From assembly GCA_032622095.1 (NCBI GenBank), contig CP136066.1, positions 206,234,978 to 206,298,977 of the forward strand: a stretch of 64,000 nt of DNA. The letters run 5' to 3'. This DNA comes from Siphonodentalium dalli (Eukaryota; Mollusca; Scaphopoda; Gadilida; Siphonodentaliidae). The translations under genes were made by a program, and so were the position numbers. Each line of letters starts with the position of its first letter. Position 1 is the stretch's first letter. A model generated the notes under the pieces. The model was not told where the DNA came from. It did no database searches and saw only the letters and a list, made by a program, of their open reading frames with translations. Shown here piece by piece: positions 33,370 to 45,900 of this stretch.

Positions 33370-33545
33370 AAACCAATTAATTGAAGAAATATTTTCTCGT
33401 CCGCGAGAAATACTTATACTCATATTTTAGAAATATATTCTTATACTTAAGAAATTAAAAAAATATGCACATAAATATTGTTCACCCTAGAAATATTTTC
33501 TTAATAATTAGAAATAATTTCTTGTTATTAGATTACTCCACCCTA
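33370..33545. repeat. Second TTAGAAATA / TTTCTTA word cluster
   Basis: Short self-complementary words such as AGAAATATTTTCTTAATAAT and TTAGAAATAATTTCTTG, like the cluster at 25300-25775. Confidence 0.5.
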
Positions 33546-34583
33546 ATTCTCTGTGAGGTAGTGTTTTAAGATATATTTTCTATATAAGATGATTCTTTTT
33601 TGGCAGTGTACACTGGAGCATCATACTACTACATGGAGTTACAATGCAAACCGGCTGCATGCGTGCACAGGGTGAAATCTTAATATATTTCAACAAGGTC
33701 CAACCGTCCAAGAAGGGCAATAGCTCTGATAAAAATGAATGGACGAAGCCCGTAGTATATGTGGGTTCCTATCCTTTTCCACAACATATGATATCTCCGT
33801 ACCAAAAGCACAACAAATCCGATGATCCAAGCCTGAGTTACAAACTCAAATGTTTGTGCGGACACAAAATGGTTATACATAATGAATCAGGTATGGATGA
33901 ATCAGATTGGATTAAGTGGCTTTATATGTGTGACCCAGAGTTCTCACGCACATAATAACATACCTGTCGGTTACAGAGTCAGTGCAATGCTCTGTCGGTA
34001 TATGTAGAGAGTTCGAATTTATCCCCTCCAGATTTTCGTTTTTCAAGTTGGTAGAATTTCGCTATATAGAGTGTAACACAAGCCATAATTATATAAAAGG
34101 GTGCGTTCATATGCTAGCAAGTTTACATGATATGTTTAGCAGGCATTTCCTCATAGAAAACCACATGCGCCAGAATATGAACGGAAATTTCTCGTGCATA
34201 ACATGTATCTTTACCAAAGCGAACGCCTTATGAAAAGTAACAATTCTGTAGTTCCATGCACTTGTAACGGTGCTATACTGGCATTTGTCTTCAAATATAC
34301 CTTGTATGGTTGGTTCTTGCGAGATAATTGCATGATATTTACAGGCAAATTCCGGTATATAGCATCGCTACAGGTCGACCTGCGGAAATTATATAATTCG
34401 CACATAGTTAGCTGTAGTACAGATGCATTTTAAATGCTTGTTTGCGTTCATATTCTGGATCATTCTGGCACCATATCGTTTTCTACGACCAAATGCATGG
34501 CTGCAAACCATACAGTGAAAACTTGCCATGCAGTGTATGGACGTATCATATAAACACCATACATTACCTCTAATGAATCTTAC

Positions 34584-34814
34584 CGAATATCCTCCACAAT
34601 AAAGTTCGTTATCATTAAAGTTTGAGGGATTTTCGTATCCAAATCTCCACATAGTGTTGCGGGCTGCAGGAACGATCACCATACCGTGGCCATCTACACA
34701 ACTCAGTCGTACAACCACAGTCATAAGCACAGAATTCAAAACCAAAGCCATACCATCTACACCACTCAGTCGTATAACCACAGTCAAAAGCACAGAATTC
34801 AAAATCAAAGCCAT
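34584..34814 (-). CDS. AA15 lytic polysaccharide monooxygenase, exon 1 (complete three-exon gene)
   Basis: The gene is the complement of 27746-28416 joined to 30336-30708 and 34584-34814: 1275 bp, 424 residues, all junctions in phase (0, then 1) with GT/AG sites. AA15 enzymes are secreted, copper-dependent, and oxidatively break glycosidic bonds in chitin or cellulose. Exon 1 gives residues 1-77: a tandemly doubled signal peptide (1-42), then His43, which must become the N-terminal copper ligand after cleavage. GMVIVPAARNTMWRFGY and NELYCGG follow. I start at the ATG at 34812-34814 because it has the best context (A at -3, G at +4). Another in-frame ATG at 34827-34829 adds five residues in poor context, and the inner ATG at 34749-34751 would give a single signal peptide. 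With His131 and Tyr223 the copper site is complete. A second, partial copy lies at 21.0 kb on the same strand. The AA15 assignment is firm; the substrate is not known. Confidence 0.93.
34689..34814 (-). repeat. 63-bp tandem duplication of the LPMO signal-peptide coding sequence
   Basis: Two adjacent in-frame 63-bp units (34752-34814 and 34689-34751) encode MALILNSVLLTVVIRLSG+VDG and MALVLNSVLMTVVVRLSC+VDG. They differ at only a few bases. Both end VDG; only the second is followed by the copper-ligand histidine. Confidence 0.95.
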
Positions 34815-34895
34815 ACTGTGGAGACTCATTGATCGGGGTATATGTGAGTAGAATGGAAATAAAGGGTCGAAGGATAACGCTGTTTCAATTCGCAC

Positions 34896-34903
34896 AATTT
34901 ATA
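34896..34903 (-). promoter_or_regulatory. TATA-like box upstream of the LPMO gene
   Basis: TATAAATT on the minus strand, about 82 bp upstream of the chosen ATG. A start site roughly 30 bp downstream would leave a 5' leader of about 50 bp. Position fits a core promoter, but AT-rich context makes chance occurrence likely. Confidence 0.3.
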
Positions 34904-35720
34904 CGAATTCAGATGCCAAGAAGTTTGCCTTATTAGCGGCATCTCAATGGCGCGGAATGCCTCGATAATCCCGCGGGATATTAGAGAATTAGACTATAAT
35001 ACGACGTTACGTAGACATCCGTTTGATGATTTTTGTGTATATTTGTCGTCCCAAGTTGTGAATGACAAACCGCCAGACACGATGCACAACAATTTGACTT
35101 TTAATTGAAGTTTTATTCAAGGTTGCATGTCCAAAAATCAGTCTGTTTGTTACTTAAGTTTGCAGATTAAAATTATTCGTGCCAACGATAAATTAAAATT
35201 TAATTTGTTCTTTGTGTGATTTATTGTTGTAAAATAACAAACATGAAAATGTAAAATGGAGATGGTGTTTCTCTTCTCCGAACTTCACACAGAGAGCTCT
35301 GTGTCATAATATAGGGCTTCCGTTAACATGTCGTATGTGGTGGGGAAAACACTTTTTGCCGAATTTTGAATCTACCTTTTCGATTACACATTATATACAA
35401 GTTCCAGAGATAACTTGTCGATATTTCAAGTATAAACAGGGGCGACGTTGGGTTTCTAAACCAATACATTTGAGCCAGAGAGACCAGTTAACAGGATCTT
35501 ATATATCAGTAGGAAATCATTTGTTTTCCAAATCATTTTTCCACGAATTGGGACAGAAACTGTTACTATTTTAATAACATTGCCGATATTTTATTATAAA
35601 TCTATCTATTTAAAGCAGTTTTTAATTAGTTGAAATATTTTTAACACCTGATATTTGTCGTGTTTTTGTTTTTCGGAAAAACAATGCAAACATCTCTTCC
35701 AAATGAGTTTCATAGAAAGT
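34904..35720. other. No gene seen; LPMO upstream region
   Basis: Contains a 79-codon plus frame (35335-35574) with no recognisable content. No repeat identified. Confidence 0.45.
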
Positions 35721-35724
35721 CTCA

Positions 35725-35742
35725 GGGGGGGGGGGGGGGGGG
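35725..35742 (+). repeat. Run of 18 G
   Basis: Homopolymer G tract between AGTCTCA and CTCAAAAT; length is likely unstable and error-prone in assembly. Confidence 0.9.
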
Positions 35743-35941
35743 CTCAAAATAATAATTTGGCCAAAATTCAACAGTTGGATAATGATGCAACATTATTTGG
35801 AAATTACAGACCGAAATTAGGTTGAATTTGTTCTTGTTTGATATTCCTACCAGTATTTAGTGTGAAAAATGTTATATATAGACCGAGAGTCGAACGATTT
35901 TTTCATGGCTTTCGATAATTTAAAAAAAACTGAAATTGACC

Positions 35942-36078
35942 TACAGTAATGCCCTAAGTAATGGACTCGGTGAGAGCTTTCCGATGATTGGCAACAAGCC
36001 ATATTTCCGACTAAATCCTGAAAAGTTACCCATAATTCTGCTATGTTTAAGGAGTCCATTACTTAGGACATTACTGTA
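35942..36078. mobile_element. 137-bp MITE with 27-bp inverted ends at the edge of the minisatellite
   Basis: The left end TACAGTAATGCCCTAAGTAA plus TGGACTC is the inverted match of GAGTCCATTACTTAGG plus ACATTACTGTA at the right, with about one mismatch. In the three later spacer copies only the part from TGAGAGCTTTCCGATGA onward remains; the left end has been replaced by 21-bp repeats. Confidence 0.85.
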
Positions 36079-36378
36079 CCAGCCACCTCCCTACCTGCAT
36101 GACCGGGACCGTTGAGTACCGATATCATTTCCGGTGTCCTTGTGCACGTGCACTTGATTAGCTGGATAAGTTTACCCCCCATCGCCCCTCGTCAATTAAA
36201 AGTACTCAATCCGAGTCGATGGTCCCAAGTATCATCAGATTCCATCAATTACAACATTTTTTTAAATGCCGATTCAGTTATCAGAATCGATTAATTTCGT
36301 TAAAATAATGCTAACCAGTCAACTATGGTTCACCAAAAACAAAAACAACATTTCTTTAAATGCCGCTTCAGTTATCAG
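35971..36378 (+). repeat. Spacer S0 (founder-like copy, 408 bp)
   Basis: Non-repetitive block starting TGAGAGCTTTCCGATGA and ending GCCGCTTCAGTTATCAG, immediately before the first 21-bp repeats. It includes AGTACTCAATCCGAGTCG, related to the 18.1-kb MITE family. It is the only copy with its left MITE end intact. Confidence 0.9.
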
Positions 36379-36568
36379 GTTCCTGTGGATTTCCATTGGG
36401 TTCCTATGGATTTCCCTTGGATTCCTGTGGATTTCCCTTGAGTTCCTGTGGATTTCCCTTGGATTACTGTGGATTTCCCTTGAGTTCCTGTGGATTTCCC
36501 TTGGATTCCTGTGGATTTCCCTTGAGTTCCTGTGGATTTCCATTGGGTTCCTGTGGATTTCCCTTGGG
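36379..36568 (+). repeat. 21-bp minisatellite, array 1 (about 9 copies)
   Basis: GTTCCTGTGGATTTCC followed by CTTGA, CTTGG or ATTGG repeats every 21 bp. This is the shortest array and lies between spacers S0 and S1, so the spacer-plus-array unit is visible here at its smallest (598 bp). Confidence 0.95.
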
Positions 36569-36978
36569 TGAGAGCTTTCCGATGAATGGCAACAAGCCAT
36601 ATTTCCGACTAAATCCTGAAAAGTTACCCATAATTCTGCTATGTTTAAGGAGTCCATTACTTAGGACATTACTGTACCAGCCACCTCCCTACCTGCATGA
36701 CCGGGACCGTTGAGTACCGATATCATTTCCGGTGTCCTTGTGCATGTGCACTTGATTAGCTGGATAAGTTTACCCCCCCCATCGCCCCTCGTCAATTAAA
36801 AGTACTCAATCCGAGTCGATGGTCCCAAGTATCATCAGATTCCATCAATTACAACATTTTTTTAAATGCCGATTCAGTTATCACAATCGATTAATTTCGT
36901 TAAAATAATGCTAACTAGTCAACTATGGTTCATCAAAAACAAAAACAACATTTCTTTAAATGCCGCTTCAGTTATCAG
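36569..36978 (+). repeat. Spacer S1
   Basis: Copy of the 408-bp spacer with a 2-bp length difference in a C run (TTTACCCCCCCC near 36770). Its left junction is CCCTTGGG|TGAGAGC and its right junction TTATCAG|GTTCCTG. Confidence 0.95.
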
Positions 36979-39900
36979 GTTCCTGTGGATTTCCCTTGAG
37001 TTCCTGTGGATTTCCATTGGGTTCCTGTGGATTTCCATTGGGTTCCTGTGGATTTCCCTTGGATTCCTGTGGATTTCACTTGAGTTCCTGTGGATTTCCC
37101 TTGGATTACTGTGGATTTCCATTGAGTTCCTGTGGATTTCCCTTGGATTACTGTGGATTTCCCTTGAGTTCCTGTGAATTTCCATTGGGTTCCTGTGGAT
37201 TTCCCTTGAGTTCCTGTGGATTTCCATTGGGTTCCTATGGATTTCCCTTGGATTCCTGTGGATTTCCCTTGAGTTCCTGTGGATTTCCCTTGAGTTCCTG
37301 TGTATTTCCATTGGGTTCCTGTGGATTTCCCTTGGGTTCCTGTTTATTTCCATTGGATGCCTGTGGTTTTTCATTGGGGTTCTGTTTATTTCCCTTGAGT
37401 TCCTGTGGATTTCCATTGGGTTCATGTGGATATCCCTTGGATTAATGTTGATTTCCCTTGAGTTCCTGTGGATTTCCCTTGAGTTCCTGTGGATTTCCCT
37501 TGGATTCCTGTTGATTTCCATTGGGTTTCTGTGGATTTCCCTTGAGTTCCTGTGGATTTCCCTTGGGTTCCTGTGGATTTCCATTGGGTTTCTGTGGATT
37601 TCCCTTGAGTTCCTGTGGATTTCCCTTGAGTTCCTGTGTATTTCCATTGAGTTCCTGTGGATTTCCATTGGGTTCCTGTGGATTTCCATTGGGTTCCTGT
37701 GGATTTCCATTGGGTTCCTGTGGGTTTCCATTGGGTTCCTGTGGATTTCCATTGGGTTCCTGTGGATTTCCATTGGGTTCCTGTGGATTTCCATTGGGTT
37801 CCTGTGGATTTCCATTGGGTTCCTGTGGATTTCCATTGGGTTCCTGTGGATTTCCATTGGGTTCCTGTGGATTTCCATTGGGTTCCTGTGGATTTCCATT
37901 GGGTTCCTGTGGATTTCCATTGGGTTCCTGTGGATTTCCATTGGGTTCCTGTGGATTTCCCTTGGATTCCTGTGGATTTCCCTTGGGTTCCTGTGGATTT
38001 CCATTGGGTTCCTGTGGATTTCCCTTGGGTACCTGTGGATTTCCCTTGAGTTCCTGTGGATTTCCATTGGGTTCATGTGGATATCCCTTGGATTAATGTT
38101 GATTTCCCTTGAGTTCCTGTGTATTTCCCTTGAGTTACTGTGGATTTCCATTGGGTTCATGTGGATATCCCTTGGATTAATGTTGATTTCCCTTGAGTTC
38201 CTGTGTATTTCCCTTGGATTCCTGTGTATTTCCATTGCGTTCCTGTGGATTTCCATTGCGTTCCTGTGGATTTCCCTTGGATTCCTGTGGATTTCCCTTG
38301 GATTAATGTTGATTTCCCTTGAGTTCCTGTGGATTTCCCTTGGATTCCTGTGGATTTCCTCTGAGTTTCTGTGGATTCCATTGGGTTCCTGTGGATTTCC
38401 CTTGAGTTCATGTGGATTTCCATTGGGTTCCTGTGGAATTCCATTGGATTCCTGTGGATTTCCCTTGTGTTCCTGTGGATTTCCCTTGGATTCCTGTGGA
38501 TTTCCTTGAGTTCCTGTGGATTTCTATTGGGTTCATGTGGATTTCCATTCGGTTCATGTGGATTTCCGTTGCGTTCCTGTGGATTTCCATTGGGTTTCTG
38601 TGGATTTTCGTTGCGTTCCTTTGGATTTCCCTTGAGTTCCTGTGGATTTCCATTGAGTTCCTGTGGATGTTCATTGCGTTCCTGTGGATTTCCAATGGAA
38701 TCCTGTGGAATTCCTTGAGTTCCTGTGGATTTCCGTTGCGTTTCTGTGGATTTCCGTTGCGTTCCTTTGGATTTCCCTTGAGTTCCTGTTGATTTCCATT
38801 GAGTTCCTGTGGATTTCCCTTGAGTTCCTGTGTATTTCCCTTGAGTTCCTGTGGATTTTCATTGCGTTCATGTGGATTTCCATTGGGTTCCTGTGGATTT
38901 TCATTGCGTTCCTGTGGATTTATCATGGATTCCTGTGGATTTCCCTTGGGTTCTTGTGGATTTCCATTGGGTTCCTGTGGATTTCCCTTGAGTTCCTGTG
39001 GATTTACCTTGAGATCCTGTGGATTTCCCTTGAGATCCTGTGGATTTCCCTTGAGTTCCTGTGGATTTCCCTTGAGATCCTGTTGATTTCCATTGAGTTC
39101 CTGTGGATTTCCCTTGAGTTCCTGTGGATTTCCCTTGAGTTCCTGTGGATTTCCCTTGAGTTCCTGTGAATTTCTCATGGATTCCTGTGGATTTCCCTTG
39201 GGTTCTTGTGGATTTCCATTGGGTTCCTGTGGATTTCCCTTGGATTCCTGTGAATTTTCATTGGGTTCCTGTTGATATCCCTTGGATTCCTGTGGATTTC
39301 CCTTGGATTCCTGTGAATTTCCATTGGGTTCCTGTTGATATCCATTGGGTTCCTGTTGATTTCCCTTGAGTTCCTGTGGATTTCCCTTGGATTCCTGTGA
39401 ATTTCCATTGGGTTCCTGTTGATATCCATTGGGTTCCTGTGGATTTCCATTGGGTTCCTGTGGATTTCCATTGGATTCCTGTGGATTTCCTTTGAGTTCA
39501 TGTGGATTTCCCTTGAGTTCATGTGGATTTCCCTTGGGTTCATGTGGATTTCCCTTGGATTACTGTGGATTTACCTTGGGTTCCTGTGGATTTCCCTTGG
39601 GTTCCTGTGGATTTCCTTTGAGATCCTGTGGATTTCCATTGGGTATCTGTGGATTTCCTTTGAGATCCTGTGGATTTCCCTTGGGTTCCTGTGGATTTCC
39701 CTTGGGTTCCTGTGGATTTCCTTTGAGATCCTGTGGATTTCCATTGGGTTTCTGTGGATTTCCTTTGAGATCCTGTGGATTTCCCTTGGGTTCCTGTGGA
39801 TTTACCTTGAGTTCCTGCGGATTTCCATTGGGTTTCTGTGGATTTACCTTGGATTCATGTGGATTTCCTTGAGTTCCTGTGGATTTCCTTTGAGATCCTG

Positions 39901-42900
39901 TGGATTTCCCTTGAGTTCCTGTGGATTTTCATTGCGTTCATGTGGATTTCCATTGGGTTTCTGTGGATTTTCGTTGCGTTCCTTTGGATTTCCCTTGAGT
40001 TCCTGTTGATTTCCATTGAGTTCCTGTGGATTTCCATTGAGTTCCTGTGGATATCCCTTGAGTTCCTGTGGATTTTCATTGCGTTCATGTGGATTTCCAT
40101 TGGGATCCTGTGGATTTTCATTGAGTTCCTGTGGATTTCTCATGGATTCCTGTGGATTTCCCTTGGGTTCTTGTGGATTTCCATTGGGTTCCTGTGGATT
40201 TCCCTTGGATTCCTGTGGATTTCCATTGGGTTCCTGTTGATATCCATTTGGTTCCTGTGGATTTCCCTTGGATTCCTGTGAATTTCCATTGGGTTCCTGT
40301 TGATATCCATTGGGTTCCTGTTGATTTCCCTTGAGTTCCTGTGGATTTCCCTTGGATTCCTGTGAATTTCCATTGGGTTCCTGTTGATATCCATTGGGTT
40401 CCTGTGGATTTCCATTGGGTTCCTGTGGATTTCCCTTCGATTCCTGTGGATTTCCATTGGGTTCCTGTGGATTTCCATTGGATTCCTGTGGATTTCCTTT
40501 GAGTTCCTGTGGATTTCCATTGGGTTCCTGTGGATTTCCCTTGAGTTCCTGTGGATTTCCATTGGGTTCCTGTGGATTTCCATTGGGTTCCTGTGGATTT
40601 CCCTTGGATTCCTGTGGATTTCACTTGAGTTCCTGTGGATTTCCCTTGGATTACTGTGGATTTCCCTTGAGTTCCTGTGGATTTCCCTTGGATTACTGTG
40701 GATTTCCCTTGAGTTCCTGTGAATTTCCATTGGGTTCCTGTGGATTTCCCTTGAGTTCCTGTGGATTTCCATTTGGTTCCTATGGATTTCCCTTGGATTC
40801 CTGTGGATTTCCCTTGAGTTCCTGTGGATTTCCCTTGAGTTCCTGTGTATTTCCATTGGGTTCCTGTGGATTTCCCTTGGGTTCCTGTTTATTTCCCTTG
40901 GATGCCTGTGGTTTTTCATTGGGGTTCTGTTTATTTCCCTTGAGTTCCTGTGGATTTCCATTGGGTTCATGTGGATATCCCTTGGATTAATGTTGATTTC
41001 CCTTGAGTTCCTGTGGATTTCCCTTGAGTTCCTGTGGATTTCCCTTGGGTTCCTGTTGATTTCCATTGGATTTCTGTGGATTTCCCTTGAGTTCCTGTGG
41101 ATTTCCCTTGGGTTCCTGTTGATTTCCATTGGGTTTCTGTGGATTTCCCTTGAGTTCCTGTGGATTTCCATTGGGTTTCTGTAGATTTCCCTTGAGTTCC
41201 TGTAGATTTCCCTTGAGTTCCTGTGGATTTCCGTTGAGTTCCTGTGGATTTCCATTGGGTTCCTGTGGATTTCCATTGGGTTCCTGTGGATTTCCATTGG
41301 GTTCCTGTGGATTTCCCTTGAGTTCCTGTGGATTTCCGTTGAGTTCCTGTGGATTTCCCTTGAGTTCCTGTGGATTTCCATTGGGTTCCTGTGGATTTCC
41401 ATTGGGTTCCTGTGGATTTCCATTGGGTTCCTGTGGATTTCCATTGGGTTCCTGTGGATTTCCATTGGGTTCCTGTGGATTTCCATTGGGTTCCTGTGGA
41501 TTTCCATTGGGTTCCTGTGGATTTCCATTTGGTTCCTGTGGATTTCCATTGGGTTCCTGTGGATTTCCATTGGGTTCCTGTGGATTTCCATTTGGTTTCT
41601 GTGGATTTCCATTGGGTTCCTGTGGATTTCCATTGGGTTCCTGTGGATTTCCCTTGGATTCCTGTGGATTTCCCTTGGGTTCCTGTGGATTTCCATTGGG
41701 TTCCTGTGGATTTCCCTTGGGTACCTGTGGATTTCCCTTGAGTTCCTGTAGATTTCCATTGGGTTCATGTGGATATCCCTTGGATTAATGTTGATTTCCC
41801 TTGAGTTCCTGTGTATTTCCCTTGGATTCCTGTGTATTTCCATTGCGTTCCTGTGGATTTCCATTGGGTTCCTGTGGATTTCCCTTGGATTCCTGTGGAT
41901 TTCCCTTGGATTAATGTTGATTTCCCTTGAGTTCCTGTGGATTTCCCTTGGATTCCTGTGGATTTCCTCTGAGTTTCTGTGGATTCCATTGGGTTCCTGT
42001 GGATTTCCCTTGAGTTCATGTGGATTTCCATTGGGTTCCTGTGGAATTCCATTGGATTCCTGTGGATTTCCCTTGTGTTCCTGTGGATTTCCCTTGGATT
42101 CCTGTGGATTTCCTTGAGTTCCTGTGGATTTCTATTGGGTTCATGTGGATTTCCATTCGGTTCATGTGGATTTCCGTTGCGTTCCTGTGGATTTCCATTG
42201 GGTTTCTGTGGATTTTCGTTGCGTTCCTTTGGATTTCCCTTGAGTTCCTGTGGATTTCCATTGAGTTCCTGTGGATTTTCATTGCGTTCCTGTGGATTTC
42301 CAATGGAATCCTGTGGAATTCCTTGAGTTCCTGTGGATTTCCGTTGCGTTTCTGTGGATTTCCGTTGCGTTCCTTTGGATTTCCCTTGAGTTCCTGTTGA
42401 TTTCCATTGAGTTCCTGTGGATTTCCCTTGAGTTCCTGTGTATTTCCCTTGAGTTCCTGTGGATTTTCATTGCGTTCATGTGGATTTCCATTGGGTTCCT
42501 GTTGATATCCATTGGGTTCCTGTGGATTTCCATTGGGTTCCTGTGGATTTCCATTGGATTCCTGTGGATTTCCTTTGAGTTCATGTGGATTTCCCTTGAG
42601 TTCATGTGGATTTCCCTTGGGTTCATGTGGATTTCCCTTGGATTACTGTGGATTTACCTTGGGTTCCTGTGGATTTCCCTTGGGTTCCTGTGGATTTCCT
42701 TTGAGATCCTGTGGATTTCCATTGGGTATCTGTGGATTTCCTTTGAGATCCTGTGGATTTCCCTTGGGTTCCTGTGGATTTCCCTTGGGTTCCTGTGGAT
42801 TTCCTTTGAGATCCTGTGGATTTCCATTGGGTTTCTGTGGATTTCCTTTGAGATCCTGTGGATTTCCCTTGGGTTCCTGTGGATTTACCTTGAGTTCCTG

Positions 42901-45900
42901 CGGATTTCCATTGGGTTTCTGTGGATTTACCTTGGATTCATGTGGATTTCCTTGAGTTCCTGTGGATTTCCTTTGAGATCCTGTGGATTTCCCTTGAGTT
43001 CCTGTGGATTTTCATTGCGTTCATGTGGATTTCCATTGGGTTTCTGTGGATTTTCGTTGCGTTCCTTTGGATTTCCCTTGAGTTCCTGTTGATTTCCATT
43101 GAGTTCCTGTGGATTTCCATTGAGTTCCTGTGGATATCCCTTGAGTTCCTGTGGATTTTCATTGCGTTCATGTGGATTTCCATTGGGATCCTGTGGATTT
43201 TCATTGAGTTCCTGTGGATTTCTCATGGATTCCTGTGGATTTCCCTTGGGTTCTTGTGGATTTCCATTGGGTTCCTGTGGATTTCCCTTGGATTCCTGTG
43301 GATTTCCATTGGGTTCCTGTTGATATCCATTTGGTTCCTGTGGATTTCCCTTGGATTCCTGTGAATTTCCATTGGGTTCCTGTTGATATCCATTGGGTTC
43401 CTGTTGATTTCCCTTGAGTTCCTGTGGATTTCCCTTGGATTCCTGTGAATTTCCATTGGGTTCCTGTTGATATCCATTGGGTTCCTGTGGATTTCCATTG
43501 GGTTCCTGTGGATTTCCCTTCGATTCCTGTGGATTTCCATTGGGTTCCTGTGGATTTCCATTGGATTCCTGTGGATTTCCTTTGAGTTCCTGTGGATTTC
43601 CATTGGGTTCCTGTGGATTTCCCTTGAGTTCCTGTGGATTTCCATTGGGTTCCTGTGGATTTCCATTGGGTTCCTGTGGATTTCCCTTGGATTCCTGTGG
43701 ATTTCACTTGAGTTCCTGTGGATTTCCCTTGGATTACTGTGGATTTCCCTTGAGTTCCTGTGGATTTCCCTTGGATTACTGTGGATTTCCCTTGAGTTCC
43801 TGTGAATTTCCATTGGGTTCCTGTGGATTTCCCTTGAGTTCCTGTGGATTTCCATTTGGTTCCTATGGATTTCCCTTGGATTCCTGTGGATTTCCCTTGA
43901 GTTCCTGTGGATTTCCCTTGAGTTCCTGTGTATTTCCATTGGGTTCCTGTGGATTTCCCTTGGGTTCCTGTTTATTTCCCTTGGATGCCTGTGGTTTTTC
44001 ATTGGGGTTCTGTTTATTTCCCTTGAGTTCCTGTGGATTTCCATTGGGTTCATGTGGATATCCCTTGGATTAATGTTGATTTCCCTTGAGTTCCTGTGGA
44101 TTTCCCTTGAGTTCCTGTGGATTTCCCTTGGGTTCCTGTTGATTTCCATTGGATTTCTGTGGATTTCCCTTGAGTTCCTGTGGATTTCCCTTGGGTTCCT
44201 GTTGATTTCCATTGGGTTTCTGTGGATTTCCCTTGAGTTCCTGTTGATTTCCATTGGGTTTCTGTGGATTTCCCTTGAGTTCCTGTGGATTTCCATTGGG
44301 TTTCTGTAGATTTCCCTTGAGTTCCTGTAGATTTCCCTTGAGTTCCTGTGGATTTCCGTTGAGTTCCTGTGGATTTCCATTGGGTTCCTGTGGATTTCCA
44401 TTGGGTTCCTGTGGATTTCCATTGGGTTCCTGTGGATTTCCCTTGAGTTCCTGTGGATTTCCGTTGAGTTCCTGTGGATTTCCCTTGAGTTCCTGTGGAT
44501 TTCCATTGGGTTCCTGTGGATTTCCATTGGGTTCCTGTGGATTTCCATTGGGTTCCTGTGGATTTCCATTGGGTTCCTGTGGATTTCCATTGGGTTCCTG
44601 TGGATTTCCATTGGGTTCCTGTGGATTTCCATTGGGTTCCTGTGGATTTCCATTTGGTTCCTGTGGATTTCCATTGGGTTCCTGTGGATTTCCATTGGGT
44701 TCCTGTGGATTTCCATTTGGTTCCTGTGGATTTCCATTGGGTTCCTGTGGATTTCCATTGGGTTCCTGTGGATTTCCCTTGGATTCCTGTGGATTTCCCT
44801 TGGGTTCCTGTGGATTTCCATTGGGTTCCTGTGGATTTCCCTTGGGTACCTGTGGATTTCCCTTGAGTTCCTGTAGATTTCCATTGGGTTCATGTGGATA
44901 TCCCTTGGATTAATGTTGATTTCCCTTGAGTTCCTGTGTATTTCCCTTGGATTCCTGTGTATTTCCATTGCGTTCCTGTGGATTTCCATTGGGTTCCTGT
45001 GGATTTCCCTTGGATTCCTGTGGATTTCCCTTGGATTAATGTTGATTTCCCTTGAGTTCCTGTGGATTTCCCTTGGATTCCTGTGGATTTCCTCTGAGTT
45101 CATGTGGATTTCCATTGGGTTCCTGTGGATTTCCCTTGAGTTCATGTGGATTTCCATTGGGTTCCTGTGGAATTCCATTGGATTCCTGTGGATTTCCCTT
45201 GTGTTCCTGTGGATTTCCCTTGGATTCCTGTGGATTTCCTTGAGTTCCTGTGGATTTCTATTGGGTTCATGTGGATTTCCATTCGGTTCATGTGGATTTC
45301 CGTTGCGTTCCTGTGGATTTCCATTGGGTTTCTGTGGATTTTCGTTGCGTTCCTTTGGATTTCCCTTGAGTTCCTGTGGATTTCCATTGAGTTCCTGTGG
45401 ATTTTCATTGCGTTCCTGTGGATTTCCAATGGAATCCTGTGGAATTCCTTGAGTTCCTGTGGATTTCCGTTGCGTTTCTGTGGATTTCCGTTGCGTTCCT
45501 TTGGATTTCCCTTGAGTTCCTGTTGATTTCCATTGAGTTCCTGTGGATTTCCCTTGAGTTCCTGTGTATTTCCCTTGAGTTCCTGTGGATTTTCATTGCG
45601 TTCATGTGGATTTCCATTGGGTTCCTGTGGATTTTCATTGCGTTCCTGTGGATTTATCATGGATTCCTGTGGATTTCCCTTGGGTTCTTGTGGATTTCCA
45701 TTGGGTTCCTGTGTATTTCCCTTGAGTTCCTGTGGATTTACCTTGAGATCCTGTGGATTTCCCTTGAGATCCTGTGGATTTCCCTTGAGTTCCTGTGGAT
45801 TTCCCTTGAGATCCTGTTGATTTCCATTGAGTTCCTGTGGATTTCCCTTGAGTTCCTGTGGATTTCCCTTGAGTTCCTGTGGATTTCCCTTGAGTTCCTG

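Larger units (their letters stand above)
30709..34583 (-). other. LPMO intron 1 (3875 bp)
   Basis: Runs from donor TCG|GTAAGA to acceptor CTCTTCAG, phase 0. It holds a GGTAC-palindrome cluster, an inverted-repeat element (31555-32214), direct repeats around it, and a TAAGAAA cluster. The plus-strand frame 33644-33955 (103 codons) and other small frames within it have no recognisable content. Confidence 0.8.

Noticed and set aside
33644-33955. 103-codon plus-strand frame in LPMO intron 1
   Set aside because: No recognisable domain, no repeats, no splice or promoter support; length is compatible with chance in this sequence.
34389-34895. 168-codon LPMO frame starting at 34895
   Set aside because: The codon at 34893-34895 is GTG and overlaps the upstream region with the TATA-like box; the frame also reads past the donor at 34583 into the intron.
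36919-45178. Minus-strand frames of 445, 574 and 651 codons with EIHRNPM heptads
   Set aside because: The 21-bp monomer is stop-free in nearly all six frames; there is no signal peptide, unique domain, or splice structure, and frame shifts occur at 20-bp monomers.
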